Shown in pieces: positions 37,601-53,072 of a stretch of DNA of 64,000 nucleotides. The notes under the pieces are model-generated. The model saw nothing but the letters and a program-made list of their open reading frames with translations. It was not told where the DNA came from and did not search any database. Within the stretch, counting starts at the first letter, position 1. Every line of letters begins with the position of its first letter. Where the stretch lies: positions 6,186,501 through 6,250,500 of the forward strand of contig NC_090129.1 of NCBI RefSeq assembly GCF_040581485.1. Reading direction: 5' to 3'. The position numbers and the translations under genes were made by a program. Origin of the DNA: Linepithema humile (taxonomy: Eukaryota; Arthropoda; Insecta; Hymenoptera; Formicidae).

Positions 37601-40600
37601 CGCGATAGTATCGCTATCAAAGTTTTTCTACCAATCACGGTTCCATCATATTCCGATGCAGCGCAACATTTCAACATCACGTTGTTCAGCATAGTTATAT
37701 TGTTTTCTGCATCTATTATTAGCTATTGAGTTTAATGTTATGTGATAATAGCAATAATTAATATATTTGTTGCGGATTAGTATATGTAATTATTGCGTCG
37801 AAATTCCCTATAGATCCGCCTCGTCCGTGGCGGAAATAATGCAAAATACAACAGTCAATCCTATGAATAATAAGCAAATAAACACACCAGAGGTGATACA
37901 TTACATTATTATATGTAAATTCGATTTTACAATGCAAAATGTGATTAGTATTTTTAATTCATACTTAAACGACTTGCACCGTAATAACGATTTGTTTATT
38001 TACGAATATTTTAACTCGTTCTTCTTTAATTGTTCACTTTAATCGCTCGGCTTTATCGGAAAGCAGGTCGTTTACAGGAAGATTTCGAAAGAAAACGCGA
38101 CGATTAGGTGAACTAGTTGTTACCGATCAGGAGAAAAGTCAAACACCTTTACGGTTACGACATCCTCGAAGGCATTAAGTGTCGCTTAATGGCCGACAGT
38201 CGATACCTCGACATTTGCCCTCCTCTCATGCTTGTGATGTACGTGCTTGTAGATCGAAATGGATTGGCGTTAACACTTCCGGCAATTAGAAGCGGCATTC
38301 GCTCTTCGCCGAGGAGGTAGAGTAAACGCGACCTTCGATAAGATTGCGCGATTTCAAAAACATCTTATCGGCAGCTCGACAGCTTTAAAAATACACGATC
38401 GTACACTTGGTAAAAATTAGCGGACACCGATTGGACGCGATGCTTCACTGCCGTTTAAGTTTAATCGCCAATCTCTCGCTCTACGCATCCACTGAATTCT
38501 TTATATCGTCAAATTTATGAGAATAATCGCCAGAGCAGCAACGCGCATAAAATCTTCATATTATTAATAATTAATAGCACATTAACGGATATTGCTGCAT
38601 AATATCAAACATTATGAAGTTAGCGTATACATTTTTGGTTAGCGGTTCACCCCGCAATCCGCAGCAGTTACCTTTGAAAGGACATCGTTCACTCGAGTTT
38701 ATTATTAAGCGTTAATGTATTATTCCCCGCATGTCATCGCTGCATCGCAGCAGCGTCGTTTGATTACGCATGTATCACATGTAAATTAATTTTCCGTTCG
38801 CTTATCAGAATTGGAATTGTATTTCGGATCGGTTGCACCAAAAGATGACGATGATTGACGGCGTGTTTCGCTGTGCACACGTTGTACAAACGCGCGCGAT
38901 ATTAAATTCGTCACGTGTCTTCTGTCGAGCGCGCACGCCAAATACCAGATAGCAAAATAATTACGCAGCAGCTTTAATCAACGCGTCAACGATGCGACGC
39001 GCGACTGTACATATGTAAAGTTATTAAACAAATCAATGTCGTCGCTTCGCGCGAATTAACATTTCGTTAGCGGACGAAGTCGAGCGCGATAATTTCAACG
39101 CGAAACGCATTTATTGCCATTGACAGATGTCGGGATCAGCGAGTTGCGAGCGGAATAAAAATCTATATGAAAAAATATTTGCGCTCGATATACATCAAGC
39201 GCATTCCAAATAGACTGCGCACTCTCACATTGTGATTAACACTTATTCATTGTATTTGACTTAAAAATATTTTTATTTATGGCCGGATTAAAACAAATTC
39301 ACCTCTTTTAGCTTCCAAGTATATACAAATCAAGAGTTATCTATCGCCAATTATATATCTTGTCTTATCATCTGCCTATTATACTATTTGGAAAATCAAT
39401 ATCGTTCTACTGATATACGATGTGCATAACGGATATTACCTTGATATTATTGAAGGGTACTAAAAGGAAGAAGAGCTATATGATGCTGGTTAGAGTGACC
39501 AAACATTTCTGAAATATATCCCGTCGCTTTGTCGGATGAGGGAAACCACACGTAACCTTCCATCCGCGGTCAAAGCCCGCCGCTTTCGAGACTCGCGAGA
39601 TGATAAATCGACCGGCGCGTATCTCGGCGCGAATATTCGACAAGCGCCGTGCGACAACGGCGAACGGCAGAAGAAAATGGGCAGGCAAGTGTTTTGGCAT
39701 CCATGAAAATTTATCGCGGGCTATGCAACGCGCACTAGAAGTACCTCGCGCGAGCGTCGGCGAGAGCTCTCTCCTCGCGCGATCCCCCTTTTTGCCGGTA
39801 TTTTTTCCAGTCCTCCCTCTCGCCATCCCCTTCGCTCGTCCCTTCCCTCGCGCTCGCCCTGCCGAGCGCGTACGACTTTTTAGCGGATCCGGCGAATTTA
39901 TGTATCACCATATCCCCGGCAGATCGCTGCGCCCATAAATATCACTGCGACATGATCCTTATTGATCTCTGATACAATGTGTTTTTTTCTGTCCGTTCGC
40001 GGGAAAACGATTTCTTCGACGTAAAACTAAATCGCGACGGTTTTACACACGAGATTTTACATCCGCGTGTATCTTTAGCAATTTAAAAAACCTGACAATG
40101 AGTAAATGCAGTTCTTAGAGCGGGACGAATGCAGGCGACTTTCGATGCACTTTGCGAAATGAGATTACTCAAATGAAATTAGATGCTCCCGATGCGCGTG
40201 TTTCGCGCACGATGCGAACGATTGCAGAAGTGGATTTGTGAGGAAAGCATGAATAACAAAGTATACTATTTCCCATGGAATTACAACGGTTTCTACGGTT
40301 TAAACCGACACGCGCTGCAACTTTCCGGTCGATGCTTCATATTGAGGGCATTATCTCGTTTTATTCAGAGCGCCGCTGCCCGTTCGTATTCTCGCTGCTG
40401 GTATCGTTTATCGGCCGGCTTTATGACGTCATAACGCGCAACTAGGTTATCACGGAACACCTGTATAAAATAACGATACAATATAATGCTCGACTTAGAA
40501 TGCAGATTAGATGATGATAGATAAACGAAAGGCGGATCACTCGCGTTTGGAAAATATAGTTACATATTAAGAGAAAAATTGTAGATGAAAAAGCTGGATA

Positions 40601-43600
40601 GCGCGCTAAGAAATATTGCAGTTAAGTCAAATATAAACAACAGATATCGCAGACAAAAATTGTTTCCGACGTTGTAAACTTCGCGCTTTTGTAATTGAAC
40701 GCTGAATAAATAGATTATTATCATTCAATCGATGACGTGAATTACCGCAAACATACTATGTAGTAGATAATTTAATATTATGACGCGTAACATAATTTAA
40801 ATGACTTTCGGCGGCGTCTATGCGCCGGAAAACAAAGCCCTGGCTGAAGCTTGCATTACTGCGAGATAAATTCCTGCGCTCATAATTCTCGGGCGATTGT
40901 TTTATTAATTTCACACCACCTACGTACTTGCTACTATCAGCGTAAACGCGCGAGCGCGCACGCACGATTACAGGCGTGTATTCCACGCTTTTACGGCGAT
41001 CCTTAAAACTTAATTATCCCCGGGCATGTCGCATTATCTGAATTTTCCCATTAGCACCGAGTAAGAAGTAATACTAGCCCATGATGGCGCGAATTTTCCT
41101 CTTAGAGAACCTCGCGCTTTTTCCGGCGCTCACGATAAGAGTTGTTACAGCGTCCCGAAAGGTAATTAAAGAAGCAGATCGCAGGAGAAATTACCGGTTT
41201 TCGCGCAAGCACCTGATTATACTCAAGCTCACGCCCTAATTTCTACGTGCCATTTCGACGCGTCATCATTTTCAAGATGACGTCCAGCTAACTACCCTTT
41301 CTTCTCGGATTATATTTTGAAAGAATTGAAAGAAAATGACATGTCAGTTAGAGAGTGTTCGTGCACAAAAAACATCGGCAAAAATGAAAATAGCGTAAAT
41401 CGGCAATTAATAAAAGTTCCTTTAGTCATTCTTGGTTATTTCTGTAGTTCTGAAAACGTGCGCTCGGGTCCAACACATTTTCCATTTTACATTCCAACTT
41501 TTCCCCATTTTGCGGGAACTTACGGGGTAAAGTTTTGAGCACACTCCTCTCCACATAATCACTGTTCTTTTTTAATGTTTCTGTATTACATATTTTAAAA
41601 TATTCGTAAAACGTCCGCGCGATAGGCAGCAATAAATAGCGATAAAATTTAAGGTAAAATTTATGAAAAACACAAGATTGATAATTTAGAATCTTGAGTG
41701 AATATTAATAATTCTATAATGAGGAGATGCATTGTAAGTAATAAATTTTAAATCTCTGTGTTTGAAAGTTACATAAAGGTAAGCTTAATAATTTCTCTTT
41801 TTCATCCAAAGTCGATCGAAGGGATTTCGATATCTTCCTGTTTGTTGTAACAACGATAGACGATGCAAGAAATAACTATGATGCGTATTACTGTTTAGCT
41901 AACCATAACGCGCCGCATCTACCTATTGCGTATTATGGTTGAACAATACAGTGCCGGATTAGTATGCTGATTTAGAGCAGCTGTAATGCATTTAGCACCT
42001 TGATTGAGACTGATGCGATCGCGGCTACTGTGTTCATTAGCAATAACGAATATTTAACCGCACTAGCTCAGAGTGCGATAAAAAACAACGGAAATTTTAC
42101 GATACAAGATCTTATTTGACTTTTAGTGTTAACGTTGGTAATGTTGTAATTTGTTTAACACGTAATTAGAATTAACACACATATACACACACATTTATAC
42201 ATAATTACTATCTTATCCTATTATGAGAATTATATATACTATAATCTTTCATATACAAAATTCACAGAAAAATTTTAATTTGAGATTTAATCATAAAACT
42301 GTTTAAAATAAAAGTTAAAACGTTATACAAATTAAATATTGTGAACGCGTTTTAATTAAAAAGAAATAAATTCTTTGAACTGTATGAATTTTGTTAATTG
42401 AGAATTCTTACCGCGGACGTCTTTCTTTTTTCGGAGAGAAATTCTACGTAGTGGAAATTATATAAATGGTGATGGAATAAAACTCGGTAATGGGTGGAAT
42501 AAAACTCAATTACATTATACATGCGTGTGCAATAGTACTTAATACGCGAAACTGTCGCGTCTAATTATTCGCGCACTTGAATGTAGAGTGACGCAGAATA
42601 TGAGGTCGCGCCAACTAGCATAACTTGCGTAACTCGCTTGTCAGAGTTCGTGCGCGCGAGAGAGACCGATGCGAAAAGTTCGACCGCACCGCGAGGTCTT
42701 TTACATCTCACTGGTTTATTCGCCAGTAAATCGTGCCTTTTATTTTTTTCCCTCTCGTCGATTTTTTTAAATTTCTATTCCGCCTACTTCCGCCGACAGA
42801 TAATCGATTCCTTTTTCCATCCTCTTCCCTTATCTTCCCCGCCAGCTCTTTTTTTCACCGCATCCGGAGTAATTATCGGTCGCGGAAAGACCACTTAGAT
42901 AATTAATGGGAAATCGAGCAGCCTCTTGATCTACGTTCTCGGCGCGCGAAACCGCCGAGCGAAACGCGAACGGCCACGTCAAATCCGCTTACAGCTCTAT
43001 AATGTCGGCGAAATTCGAATGCTTTTGGGGTTAATTAAGTGTAACACTAATAAAGACGTGGAAAAGGATTTAAGTAGCTTTAGTAATTTATATATAAGCC
43101 TAGGGACATTTGCTGTGCCAGTTCGATCTCGGTCTCATGAATAATTCATTAATTATTCAAATGGACGGCATTTCTTGGAAACGCGGAACTTATTTGTCTG
43201 TGTTGTTGAGTTTTTCTAGTTATTCAAACGTTAATAAATGATTGAGAATTATGTTGCTTTCCGTAATGTAACTTAATGTTTGAAAGTCTTACTTGTCGCT
43301 ATCACAAAAGATATAAAATATTTCACTTTCTGCTTTAAATAACATCAATTTGTGTATTTAACTTTAATAACGTGCAACATTATTAAAATAATTAATTAAA
43401 AAAATGAATAAAGAAAATTAAAAGATGTAAATATAGCGTCGACGTGACGCACTTGCAATAAGTTCGGAATTCTACTTTTCTTTGTTCTTTCTTTCCTTCT
43501 TTTTTTTTTTTACTTTCTCACTCTTTTTTGCGTTTCGCGAGATTTATTATAGGCCACGCGAGACTCACAATGCCGCTGGTTATATTCTTGGACGCTTTTG

Positions 43601-44435
43601 ATGCTTTATTGCGACAGCATATTCAATGCTTTCCTATCTTAAGACGTAGTATCCCGTCCACTGTCTCACCCTTATTTCGCTAGCCGAGGAGGGACAATTA
43701 ACGTAAAACGGTCAAGCGAAAATGAAGCGGTAAAATACAGGCGCGGCGCGTGCTACGCCAGAGAAGCGTTCCCGTTTTAGCGGATTTGTCGCTATAGACG
43801 GCAGCTAGGTGAAAACGTACCTAATGGCGCGTTTAATTAATCCGACCTTGGTTATTTTAATTATCCGCTGGCACTCCTTACGCGCGCAGCGACTTCATCC
43901 ACTCGGCTCCGCCCGACGAGAGGCGAGACTCGAGCGTGAATGGCCGAGCGTGGATGGCTGTGATCGGCTTATAAACTTATCTAACCGCTGTTCCATCCCG
44001 ATCATCCTATTGCCGCTTCCTATTGCTGATCCCTCGGTCCCTCGCTATTCATGACGATCCGTGGAACGCGTCTCTGCATGCCTGAACTCGCACAATACCG
44101 TCGATTTTGAATCGTAAAATAAAAAGGATCAAAGCTATTTTCGCGATATTATTTTTTTTTCCAGTATGTTTATCGGGAAAGGTAACACGCAAGCAAGAAG
44201 TTCACGACCATACTTCCACAAGTTTCGAAATGTTTTCGCGATTGAAAGATCAAAATAAAATTAATTTGATCGTAATTGCTAGACGGGACACTACGTCTTT
44301 TGCTTACCGCAGCGAATCACGTAATTATATAGATTTGTGACATATAGAATAACGGTGAACAAATTTAAATCACTTCTCGAAGAGAGTGCCCGGATCAGAT
44401 TCAATCAGATAGAATATTTATTGATCGAAGGATTT
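34621..44435. other. Non-coding stretch, CpG-rich then AT-rich
   Basis: 34.6-36.6 kb remains CpG-rich and could be long 5' UTR or first-intron DNA. It contains the longest non-repeat open frame of the window (36014-36661, minus strand, 215 codons, no recognised domain). 36.66-38.0 kb is AT-rich. Further CpG patches lie at about 38.8-39.1, 39.5-39.95 (with a CT-rich run), 40.8-41.2, 42.6-43.1 and 43.7-44.05 kb. A T-run lies at 43500-43511. No exon is supported. Confidence 0.5.
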
Positions 44436-44486
44436 TCAATTAAAGCCAGTCGACGGATACTGAAAAAGTCGACTGACTTTCAATTA
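44436..44486. repeat. 51-nt hairpin
   Basis: CAATTAAAGCCAGTCGAC and GTCGACTGACTTTCAATTAA are inverted copies with one mismatch (allowing G.U) and one bulged base, around a 13-base loop (44455-44467). It lies in otherwise unannotated DNA and could be a fragment of a larger foldback. Confidence 0.6.
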
Positions 44487-47400
44487 AATATTTTATACCC
44501 GCCCACAAAGCAAGCGCGACGTATCAAAGTTTCAGTCGCTCTGAGAGAGCGAGTAAAGTTCGCAGTATCACAGCCGCGAACTATTGCAAGTTTTAGATAT
44601 AAAACCGCGCGACACGTTCCAAGCGACAAATGATTTTCTTTCTTCGCAGTTCCGGCGTTCGGGATCGTCGGGGGGAAGATAAAATAACTTTGCTAGTCGA
44701 CTTATTGCTGGATCCTTAACGATTTGTGGGAAAACGATATTTAATTAAAAACAGCGCGTGACTTTCTTCTGTATTTCTGTTCTGATATTTTCCGCCAATG
44801 AGAAACGACAGATATTGGATATCGAGATTGATACTTTTTTCCTTTCTAAAGAATAAGAGATTATGAGAATAATTTTTTTGCCAAAGCAAAAGCAGGAGGC
44901 TTATAGAATTACATTGAAGAAATGATAAAAAGTGCTCAAGGAAACATCTCAGTATATTTTCTTCTTTCAGAATAAAATATTAGATTAAATAAAAAGTTAA
45001 TTAAAAAATATTATGTTAAGTAGAGATTAAAAAATAAATGATAGAACAAAGAGTATTAAATCAAGAGTTGAATAGAACAAAATAAAATATTATGTTAAAT
45101 AAAAAAGTCGATAAAATAAAAGATAATTTAAGTAAAAAAATATCACATATGTAGAAAAAGAAAAGTTTTAAAAAGACAACACAAGCAAAAATAATCGCGC
45201 AATGTTGGGAAACCGTTTCCATCTCCTGCTTGCGTACAAAATGCTTCTTCGGGCAAGTTCTTTCGATCAGATTTCATAAAGCAGCAGTTGCTTTTTAGAC
45301 GATTTAATTCCAGCGGTACAGTAATTTAAATGTCTTGTCAAACTTAACAAGCGAGTTAATTTGAACGACCATTTCTCCCCGCGGTGCTATAAGTTATCGA
45401 GTCGTCTACTGGAACTCTTTTCCACCAACGCTAATTTCAGCCGGGAAAATTATTTCGCTCACCAGACCGAACTTTTCTCCTCTCTCCCGCCCGATAAAGT
45501 TTCTCATCCGTGCCGGTCGACGATGAGCCCTGGAAAACGGTATCCGACGTGCCGAGCACTTAAAACCGTTGCTGCTACTTGCAGCCGATTATTTACGAAA
45601 AGTTCTGTATGTGCAGTGTCACTTGTCAAACGTTATCGCATTACGTCCAACGCGTACAAATCTTATGACACGTTTATATATCAATTTATTATCGCATTTT
45701 TTAATCAATCTATCTACCTGTTCTAAAAAAGAGATCAATTAGCATTTGTCAGCGAAAAATGTCGTACTTATTAAAAAAATTTATAAATGGCTTTCGCACG
45801 GAGAGACTCAAGATTTTTTGTGTGGACTTATTTCAACTGGACGATATTTTGAAAAATATTATCCCGTTAACGAAGAAAATGGAGAAAAGGAGACCCTTCT
45901 CCAGTTTAACCTTGAACTGGAGATTGGACCTTCATCGATCAGGCCTTATCGATGCCATGAATGTGTCCCGTGTTTTTCTGGGAAGTTTTTATCTCTCGCA
46001 GCGCACTTCGAAGGATAAGGCACGTATCGAAGGATAGTTTTTGCAAAACCGCACTGTTCAATATTGCTATTTTGCGTACACTCGCCGGCTATCGTAGCGA
46101 GTTAATATTAGCACAGCGCGAACCTACTAAATCACGTGTCAAGAACAAACGGAATTTAGCGAGTTGCATGTATGGCGGTAGGTGTGGCATATATACGGAC
46201 GTGCGCTATGTAACTTGATACTCGATGCATCGAGTGATTTCATCTTTATCGCGGACAAATTCTAATGTCATATCGAAATTATTTGTAACAAAACGCTTTG
46301 TACAAAGAAAATCAAAATTATTACGTCGAAAGGACTTTTAGCTGTTCGTTTGTAATAACGCGCTTTCTCAGAGACAATAATAATTTTACTTTTGACTGAA
46401 AAGAATTTTCAACAAATGTTTTCAGCTAATAAATTTTTAATTAAGAAAAAAATATTTTGAACTAAGAAAGCATTAATCCTTTTTTTACCATTTTCATAAA
46501 AAAATTAAAATAGATTAAATATATATGACGATTAAAAAACTGCAAATTGTTTAATTCGATAATACGCGAATGCAAATAAGTGATTAATGAAGATAAAGCA
46601 AACTTAATTAGTTTAATGAAAAAACGAAAATAAAGCTCAAAGAAAGATACGTAAACGACAGAGTGTTTTATTCATTCTCATTATCAAGCGAAGGCGGGAT
46701 AAGCCGTTGTTGTTTTGTGGATAATACCGTTGTTTATTACCAACGTTGTAAAAAGTAACGAAAGGAGCCCTATCTGCGTTTCGCAGTGGCAGCGGGTAAG
46801 CAATAAGCGATGCTATAAATTAGAAATCCGCCGAGTAAGGAGCGCGTGTTTGCTTAAACACGATGTACAAAATATTCTCACAATCAGCACATTTATAGCA
46901 GAATTAAAATGTATTCAATAGCAGAATACTGACACTTAAGTGAATTAAAATGGCATATATAAACATTTACTATTACATTAGCATAATTTGTTTCCTCCCA
47001 AGCGTGTAATAATATTTCGTAATTTTACTAATTTGCGTCATATTGTACGAAAAATTCGTATTTTGAATGTTTAAATATCCTATAAAAGCGCATGCAATTT
47101 GGCGCGTATTCACTATATTACATAATACAAAATAATGCACCTAAACGCATTAATTAGAGACAAAGTTCTAGCATCTCCTCTTAAACTTCAAAATAAAATT
47201 CATATAATAAATAATTTTTCTATTCTTAATCTCGGTTATATTGCATAATATCAGCTTTCGATGAAAAGAAAAAAACCATTTTAAAAATCACCTTGCAAAC
47301 GATACAATTTATTTTCAAACTCCATGTATATGTCGAGTAGTTGCAAAGCAAATAATTTGCATAAACATGAATAATATATCAATTTAAAATAACGTATCAA

Positions 47401-50400
47401 TTTTAAATAACGTATCAATTCTGTTCAAGCGAATAATTGCACAATTATGGAAAATCGCCGAGATATCGATGCCAGTCATCATATCCAGTAAATAATTACA
47501 ATACGAATAAAAAATAAAAGCGGAATGTAATGCCAAACCAAAATGCAGTTTATTTTTATTTACTATAAACGAAAGATTGACTCCCTCAATTAGATTGCAG
47601 TTCTTTTTGTTTCTCCGATTATCTGATTTGATAACTTGTATCGCGTCTACCTCCACCATCGAAGTTCTTTTGTTCCCTTGTTAATTGACGCAGTCATCAG
47701 TGAAAACTGTTTGCTCGAATATCCAATTAAAAAACTGTCTGAACGAATTGAGACGCAGTTTTGTTATGAACGCAATTTCCGATATGCGGGTGATTTTGAA
47801 AGGCGATGGCAAAAAGTGTTGTTAGAATAACATTGAAAAGCGCGGAAACGTGAAAAGCTTCGTCGTAATTTAAACAAGTACCTTGCGAATTCAGTTAAAA
47901 CCAATATCACGTTTTCGTTAATTTCGATTTTCCCTCATTTCATTTCTCCATTAAACTTTAGCATTTGTTACGCACATAAAGGTAGAAACAAAACCTAGTG
48001 CACTGTCCAGTTTTATTGTTAGACAAGATAATGTAAAATTTATAACGCAGTTTCGGCTATGACGAGGTATGAAAAAGCTTTCATGTTAATCGTATTTTGG
48101 AGATGAAGCGTAGTCATGAGAATATGCTATATGTTTCAGTTAAAATGCTTTACTTCCATAATTTTTCCATCACCTATGACGAACTTTCATTATTAAAAGA
48201 AATTGGCAATTAAACAGCCCATTATAGAGTAGATACGTTGGTTAATAAAACTTGTAGACATGCCATTATTATCCTGTTTTCGTTTCAAAAAAATTGCTAT
48301 TACGCTACAAAATTGTAGCACATAAAATAATTATTTTTAAATTAATATACAAAATACAAAATACGTTTACATTTAAGACTTGTGCAAAATGTTACGTTGC
48401 GCTTAGTAAAAATGAGCAATAAAAAATACGAAATATTTTTATAAAAAATATCTGTCAAAATGAAATGCTGAGCATTATTGTATCGCTGGCATTTTTTAAA
48501 ACTGAAAATATATCTTATTAATTTATAGCAAATCTTTCATTGATTATTAATGTTAATTATTTGATTATTAATATCAAATGTGTTATTAGTTATTCATTTA
48601 TTAAGTAATAATATAGCACAGTTTGTTTATGATGTTTGCGGCGATATATGCAACATTATTTATCAAATTAAATATGTATACATCCTTCCCGTTTTCCGCT
48701 AGAAATTGATTCTTGTATTAATTTATGCTTCACGTGCCTCAAATCTTCGCTCCGTGGATTTTTAGACTATCAGGACCCTGATTGGCTGGAATTTAAAGAG
48801 CTTAACTGGCTATCGATGAAAGACTCGCAGTTTAACCTTTCATGCACGACCTATGAAAAATCTGATATCTACCCACATGATGGAATTTAAATAGACATCC
48901 TTTTAATAATTCTACCTGTCGATTAATTGATGGAGAAAGAAAGATGTATATGAGGAAAGAAAGAAACGTTCTATCAGATATGTTTTTTTTTTGCATTTAA
49001 CACGTTTACAATGCGCAAATGTTTATCTCAAAGGATAATTTCCGTTGAGTGTCAAAATTCTGAAACGATCTGTATTAAAGTTACAAACGGAGGATAACTT
49101 TGACGATACAAAAGTATCCTTTTGTATCTGAAAAGAACTATAAAAACGACTCAATCGCGAAAGGCCAACACATATTCCCGCACACGAACGAATTTTCTGT
49201 AATTCGCGTTAAGCCACGACGGTTCAAGTAACAGCAATCGACGTTCCAGTGTACGAGTTCACCAGAGCTATTGGGAAGATGGGCTGCAAGCTGTCGTTTC
49301 CGTCGCCGATAGTACCGAGTGTCTTCGCTATTCGAGAGAGAGAGTGTCTTCGCGCGGAGAGACACTTGCAAAGTGCAGCTGTGTCAATCGCGATCGACGA
49401 GTTACATGCACACGAGAGATCGACTCGAACGCGCCATGGAAGAGCCACTCAACCGCGGGAACCGGGAATCCCGCTGTTATGCAAATTCCGCGATAATTCC
49501 GGGCATTTTTCATCCCCTCGGCACGCCACTTTCACCCCGGGCTTATCCTCTTCGTGTGAGCGAGCGATTACATAAAACCATTGGTGCAACAATGGGTTAC
49601 CTTATAAAAGTTTCTTTTGAGAAAAGCGATATAGAGGTTTCGTATAATTTTCAACAATTTGCTCAAACATCAATGTTAATTAAACTTGTAAAAGTCTAGC
49701 ACAGCTTGGTGTGATCTTTAAAAATCTTCTTTTTAAAAACAAAAATTATTTATTTTTTCCTTTTTTTTGAAATTAATGTTAAAATTCAGAAAGTTGTAAA
49801 TAAATTCAATCGCAAAATCATACTTACAAAGTTATTTATCGAAAAGTGCGGAAATAACTTGAATTATTGTGTCTTTCTTTTCATAGAATCTGATATAAAA
49901 AACTTTACGATAAGACTAGATTGTTTTATTTTTTATGAGTTGGGTTACACCATATATCACACTGAATACTTCGTATATAAGAGCGATGTCACGCTGCGTT
50001 GAAATAGAACAGGAGTAATAAAGGCAATATAAATAGAAACACTTTTATCACACCAGGTGAGCTCATATACGCGTAATTTTAATATATTATATAATAATAA
50101 CATTAATGAAATTATTATTAATTTTATTTTAGATTTATTTCTATTCGTTCTATTTAATTATTAATATTAATTAACTAATTTGTATTTTTGCATTTTACAT
50201 ATAAATGATCTATATAACTTGTTCATGTAACAAAATAATGTGAAATTTCCAAAATGTGTAAATTACGGGAAAAATCGAAGATTGTGTGATATCATTTAAT
50301 ATGCATACACTGGTAATCAATGTAATGGATAAAATTTGAGATAAAATATGTCATCTAAATTTCCGTCGAATAATTCAAATTATCATTGTAAATTACGTGT

Positions 50401-53046
50401 TCGCTTAATTTCTCCCTTTTCATGTTAATTGGATAAATTCAGCTTACGCTATACGTCTATAACATAATACAATATAATGAAATATGAGCTTACGTTTTGA
50501 GCGATAATAGCATGTCGCAATATATATATATAGTATATATTGAAATAATGTCGCGCCTCGTACACGCCGAGATACGTCAAAATAGAAGTTCGAGCGAAAA
50601 TGGCAAGAAAGCGATGGCACGGAGGATAGATAAGTGCAACGAAAAAGGAGAGACGCCTTTGCGAGAGAAGCGCGCACTTTTGAGAGCTTCTCGAAATATA
50701 TGAATATTTACTAGGACGAGAGAAAAATTTACTTTCTGCTCTTTTCGCCGCGTTTTTGTCCATCGGACGTCGATCTCTTCGCATCAGTAGGTGTCCACTT
50801 ATACAGCGAATCCTACGTAACGACGGCTTCATGCAAATAGAGATTCATACGGAAAGTTCCTTTTTCCGACTACGTTATTCGCTTCAATTCGAGCTCATAC
50901 GCGTAACGACGCTTTTATACCGATCATGATTTAGTCAAATAGCTTCTGCACACGTATAAATCGTCGAAATCGTAATTGACCTTTGTTCATGAAAAGCTTT
51001 TGAAGCGCTGCTATCAAACGTTTGTGGAAAAAAATCGCGCATGAAAACTCTAGCACTCTCTTTCCAAAGTGTACTGTAAAATGTTTGAAAAGAATCGGAC
51101 TTTCAGAATTCCACTTGAAAACATTAGTACGTAAACGTACGTAAGTAAACGTTACTTCATGATGATGTACAGAATTTCGACTGCGCGGCGGTTACGTATT
51201 AAAGCGGAGTTAGGCCGGTGCCTGAGTGCTCGGAGCAAGGATGGAAATAACGGGAACTTGTAGCATACACATTAGAGTTTCTCACGAGCTGCCGCTAACT
51301 TTAATTGGTTTTCTGAGAAACGAGATCCCATTGCAACGTCCATTCAAAAGTAAGGGAACATCTCAGTAGCGATTTATCGAGCTCGCCACAGAAATTGTCA
51401 AATCAACCATTTTTTTTGCGTGCTTTTCTCGTGTTTTAATAGAAGACACTCGTAATTGATACAGCGCGAAAATCCGCCAAATTCGATAAATCGCGGTGGA
51501 TCTTATTTTGCCTCCAAGTTTTAATTTCTAAACGAAACAACTATTGGTAAGTCAAAGATAATTGCTTATAATTTATTATCATTGATTTATCATCGATCAC
51601 AAAACCGATTATAATAATGAAACGAATGTCGACTAAGGCGCGGAATTGTCTGTCTTTAGGATACTCATGCACAAGCTCATATTACTGACTCAATGTCGCA
51701 TGTGCATGACGCATGCCAATGCATGGGATATGCTTAGGCGCGACCCTTCGACAGCGAGAGAGCGTACCTCGTCAGGTTTCGCGAGTAATCCACTTCGATC
51801 GACATGATGGATTGTCTTTCGATTAGATACGGACGCGTAGGAGATCTTCGCAAGACGAAGCACCCGCTCGAGCATATTCGACGCATACATGAATACGAAT
51901 GGCTTCTTATGAGAGACAACTCCCAGGCTTGGAAGAAACATCGCACTTCTCTCAGAAGCGAAGAATAATGAATGCATCGACGTTGCTCTTTCAGCATTTT
52001 GTACTGTACTATCCTTCGTAAATATTGTACGATGACAAAGTTACTAGAATTTTGTGAAGATTGTACGCGCAGAGAATTTCGCGTATTTTATTGGGTATGA
52101 AATAAGATTAATAAATGAAATAAATCGTGAAAATATTTCCTCCATTTTGCTATACGGTAAAATATTTAACACATTGTACATTTTACTCGATAAACAAGTG
52201 TTTCCGGTACTTTCATTATCCTTTTGGATCACACATTTTTCCGGAAGATATATTCGCGGAGAGTATTCTGTATGGAAATTTCCGCGTGATTTGTGTAACG
52301 ATTCCAGTGGTTACAATGTACATACACCGAAAGAGTGGTTCAGCGAAAATTAATGTAAACGTGTGCGCCGTAGTCAGCCGTTTTAACATTGGTTTGCGAA
52401 ACATGTTGTGTAGTCTTTATCTCTTAAATACTTTTCACGTATCATTTGCTTCTAACAAACGCGTATTTATCAAATCAAATAAAACATTGATTCTTATGCA
52501 TTCGTATTTTCTTTTTAATAAGTAAAACGAGAGATTATGACACGATCTTATGTCACATCGTGATTATAATTTGTCGCGTTAAATTTGCATCATCGTGCAA
52601 AATGCGTATTCATGATACAGCGAAATCAAAACTACGCGCGGATTCTGTCGGCGGGATAAATATGATTTTCTGCAAAATACGGAATGCAATTCGTGACGAC
52701 GCGTCGCCAGCTAGCGTGTGCGGATATCACAAATCAGCGTGATGGAGTTTGTCGTGCGTTGCGCGAGAGAGTCTCGTACATACTGATGCATATATACTGA
52801 CAATATCTCTCCCCGCCATCTCGATATGCCTTACGACGATCGTGAGATCACGGCGCGACGCGCCCCGTATTTTTGATTCAACGGACTTATCGCGATGCCA
52901 CGATCGCGATCCGATCAAGAATATCCGACAACGAACGGAATTATGTCGAACACATCGTAACTGGGGCAGTCGCCAGACTGATATCGCATTTCGGATTCCG
53001 TATAAATAATTCGTTTTTTTATCCGTTCGCGATATTTTCTCTTCAT
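44487..53046. other. Non-coding stretch
   Basis: Mostly AT-rich with modest CpG patches at about 45.4-45.6, 49.2-49.6, 50.5-51.4 and 51.7-52.0 kb. Short direct repeats include an imperfect AT-rich ATATTATGTTAA repeat at about 45.0-45.1 kb and an 18-bp direct repeat near 47.39-47.42 kb. No protein-coding exon or RNA gene is recognised. Confidence 0.5.
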
Positions 53047-53072
53047 GAGAGAGAGAGAGAGAGAGAGAGAGA
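53047..53072. repeat. (GA)13 microsatellite
   Basis: Uninterrupted GA run; potential GAGA-factor target, but no other promoter feature is beside it. Confidence 0.95.

Noticed and set aside
44566..44575. TATCACAGCC, as at the 5' end of miR-2 family members
   Set aside because: Only 10 bases match and the upstream sequence does not fold into a miR-2-type precursor.
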